A stretch of DNA of 33,637 nucleotides from Acidobacteriaceae bacterium (lineage in GTDB: Bacteria; Acidobacteriota; Terriglobia; Terriglobales; Acidobacteriaceae), in NCBI GenBank assembly GCA_027452125.1, contig DAIDGZ010000047.1, positions 1 through 33,637 of the forward strand, in the 5' to 3' direction. Shown piece after piece: positions 32,540-33,637 of the stretch. Within the stretch, counting starts at the first letter, position 1, and each line of letters begins with the position of its first letter. Made by a program: the position numbers and the translations under genes. A model generated the notes under the pieces. It worked only from the letters and a program-made list of their open reading frames with translations. It searched no databases and was not told the DNA's origin.

Positions 32540-32578
32540 TCCAGCAAGAGCGATGTAATCTCATTCTCCCGCGCCAAC

Positions 32579-33391
32579 CTACTGCGCCGGAGCCTTCGCT
32601 TTATCTTCCCAGATGAAGATGCTGTCCTGCGCGGCCTTGGCGTCGGCGGCGTTCGGCGCCAGCATGAGGTACATCTTCATGTGGTAGGCGGCCAGTTGAT
32701 AGCCCCGTCTACTCCCCACCTCGGCACAAAGATAGGCCACATTGTTCTGGCCATCGGGCCAATAGGGATAGATATTCAAAGCCTCAAGATACTCATCGAT
32801 TGCCTTGGGGATGTCTTTGTTCTTGTAGGCATATGCGGCCAGCACCTGGTGCCGTTGCGCCTCCTCCGGCAGGGCTGGCTTCACCGCCATCTGCTGCCAG
32901 GCCAGGGCCTTCGGCTTGAAATCCTGCAAAAACGCCTCCTCCTTGGCTCCGTCCTCTTTCTGCGTCTGCCTTGCGAGATAGATCAGCGCGGATTTAAATC
33001 TTTCCGCATGCACATCTGCGTACCACAAAGACTCCCAAATCAACCTACCCGGGTCGGTGGAAATCCATGGAAACACATGCCATTCGACAACCGCGTAAGT
33101 ATTCGTGTTGTAAGGATAAGAAATCGATGCGGAGGTTATGCCGTACAGATGAATAGTAAAATCTTTGCTAGATGTGCAATCGGCGCACTGCGCAGCGATG
33201 ACCTCGTTCTCTAGCTTGGCATTGGTAATCTTCGCTGCCTTCAGCGACGCCTGCATCCACTTCCAGGCTTCGGCCTGATCTCGCGGCACAGTGCGTTGGC
33301 CATAGGCCAGGCAACCAGGCACGGCAACCAGCAACAACCCGGCACAGAGAACATACCGAGCATATCTCCCCATGAATCGATCTCGGCTCAT
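32579..33391 (-). CDS. Secreted TPR-like protein, paralogue 2 of a tandem array
   Basis: 270 residues; GAAGGGA upstream of the ATG. The first 32 residues equal those of paralogue 1. The central part (RDQAEAWKWMQASLKAAKITNAKLE, then VVEWHVFPWISTDPG, WYADVHAERF) aligns with it only loosely and has its own Cys pair (CADC). The C-terminal TPR-like part (YAYKNKDIPKAIDEYLEALNIYPYWPDGQ) is well kept. A start to this gene at the same distance from a shared upstream element supports it. It lies 97 bases upstream of paralogue 1 on the same strand. Function unknown. Confidence 0.85.
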   Translation of the reverse strand: MSRDRFMGRYARYVLCAGLLLVAVPGCLAYGQRTVPRDQAEAWKWMQASLKAAKITNAKLENEVIAAQCADCTSSKDFTIHLYGITSASISYPYNTNTYAVVEWHVFPWISTDPGRLIWESLWYADVHAERFKSALIYLARQTQKEDGAKEEAFLQDFKPKALAWQQMAVKPALPEEAQRHQVLAAYAYKNKDIPKAIDEYLEALNIYPYWPDGQNNVAYLCAEVGSRRGYQLAAYHMKMYLMLAPNAADAKAAQDSIFIWEDKAKAPAQ

Positions 33392-33490
33392 CTCATTCCC
33401 TTCTCAATGTTCCTGCGGATCCTCCGCAAGCGTTCTGACAGTAACTCCAATGAGGGCACAACCACCTATTTGCCCCCCCCCCGCGCCAAC

Positions 33491-33637
33491 CTACTGCGCC
33501 GGAGCCTTCGCTTTGTCCTCCCAGATGAAGATGCTGTCCTGCGCGGCCTTGGCGTCGGCGGCGTTCGGCGCCAGCATAAGGTACATCTTCATGTGGTAGG
33601 CGGCCAGTTGATACCCCCGTCTACTCCCCACCTCGGC
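33491..33637 (-). CDS. Secreted TPR-like protein, paralogue 3, C-terminal end only (cut by window edge)
   Basis: The last 48 codons and stop of a third copy; the rest lies beyond the right edge. Its DNA differs from the matching part of paralogue 2 (32579-32725) at only four of 147 positions, so copies 2 and 3 are a recent duplication, unlike copies 1 and 2. The visible protein is the final TPR-like helix pair and the KAKAPAQ end. Confidence 0.85.
   Translation of the reverse strand, partial: AEVGSRRGYQLAAYHMKMYLMLAPNAADAKAAQDSIFIWEDKAKAPAQ

Larger units (their letters stand above)
32386..33392. repeat. Direct repeat of leader/signal-peptide DNA (32386-32482 and 33296-33392)
   Basis: The two 97-base stretches are identical for the first 81 bases, then differ at one base (32467 versus 33377), then agree again to the end. 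They encode the signal peptide and start codon of paralogues 1 and 2. Outside this block the genes drop sharply in similarity. Confidence 0.9.

Noticed and set aside
33474-33482. Poly-C run as an assembly artefact
   Set aside because: It cannot be settled from sequence alone; kept as a low-interest finding instead of being called an error.

Overview
The window looks like chromosomal DNA of a GC-rich Gram-negative bacterium, most likely an acidobacterium of the Acidobacteriaceae type. Supporting signs are two tandem VWFA proteins of the Acidobacteria-typical kind, a zinc-ribbon Ser/Thr kinase with a WD40 propeller, a very long LptC/LptA-like protein encoded next to lptB and rpoN, and abundant GTG starts and ATGA stop/start overlaps. 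This assignment is an inference from gene content. I saw no rRNA, tRNA, CRISPR array, transposase or phage gene.

Layout. At 1-4.6 kb (+) lie the 3' part of a type B carboxylesterase, a protein that looks like a degenerate ECF sigma factor, and an outer-membrane factor/membrane-fusion pair with no inner-membrane pump beside it, closed by a strong terminator. At 4.6-6.8 kb (-) is the kinase-WD40 protein. At 6.9-12.9 kb (+) a DtxR-type regulator precedes an Nramp transporter, with a candidate operator between them. Then come the NAD(P)H-hydrate repair enzyme overlapping tsaE, a DlgD-like dehydrogenase, and a CDF-like six-helix membrane protein with cysteine-rich tails. At 12.9-18.9 kb (-) is a long run transcribed leftward: DUF1015 protein, cell-wall amidase, GerMN protein, a two-gene module of unknown function, murI, fabI with terminator, and a GNAT acetyltransferase.

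At 19.1-21.3 kb (+) are the two VWFA proteins, ending at a long hairpin. At 21.4-28.8 kb (-) lies the LPS export/sigma-54 block: a small unknown protein, the fused LptC/LptA-like protein, LptB, RpoN, then a Tat-exported GH28-like protein. At 29.0-31.3 kb two different SGNH hydrolases are encoded convergently. From 31.6 kb to the right edge (-) is a tandem array of at least three secreted TPR-like paralogues in visibly lower-GC DNA.

Functionally, most of the window is envelope biology: LPS transport, peptidoglycan precursor supply and turnover, fatty-acid synthesis, efflux, and secreted hydrolases. The two most accessory-looking pieces are the overlapping two-gene module inside the peptidoglycan cluster (15.4-16.2 kb), which resembles a small DNA-binding protein plus a nucleotide-binding-fold effector, and the tandem paralogue array at the right edge, whose leader/signal-peptide DNA is nearly identical between copies while the middle of the genes has diverged.
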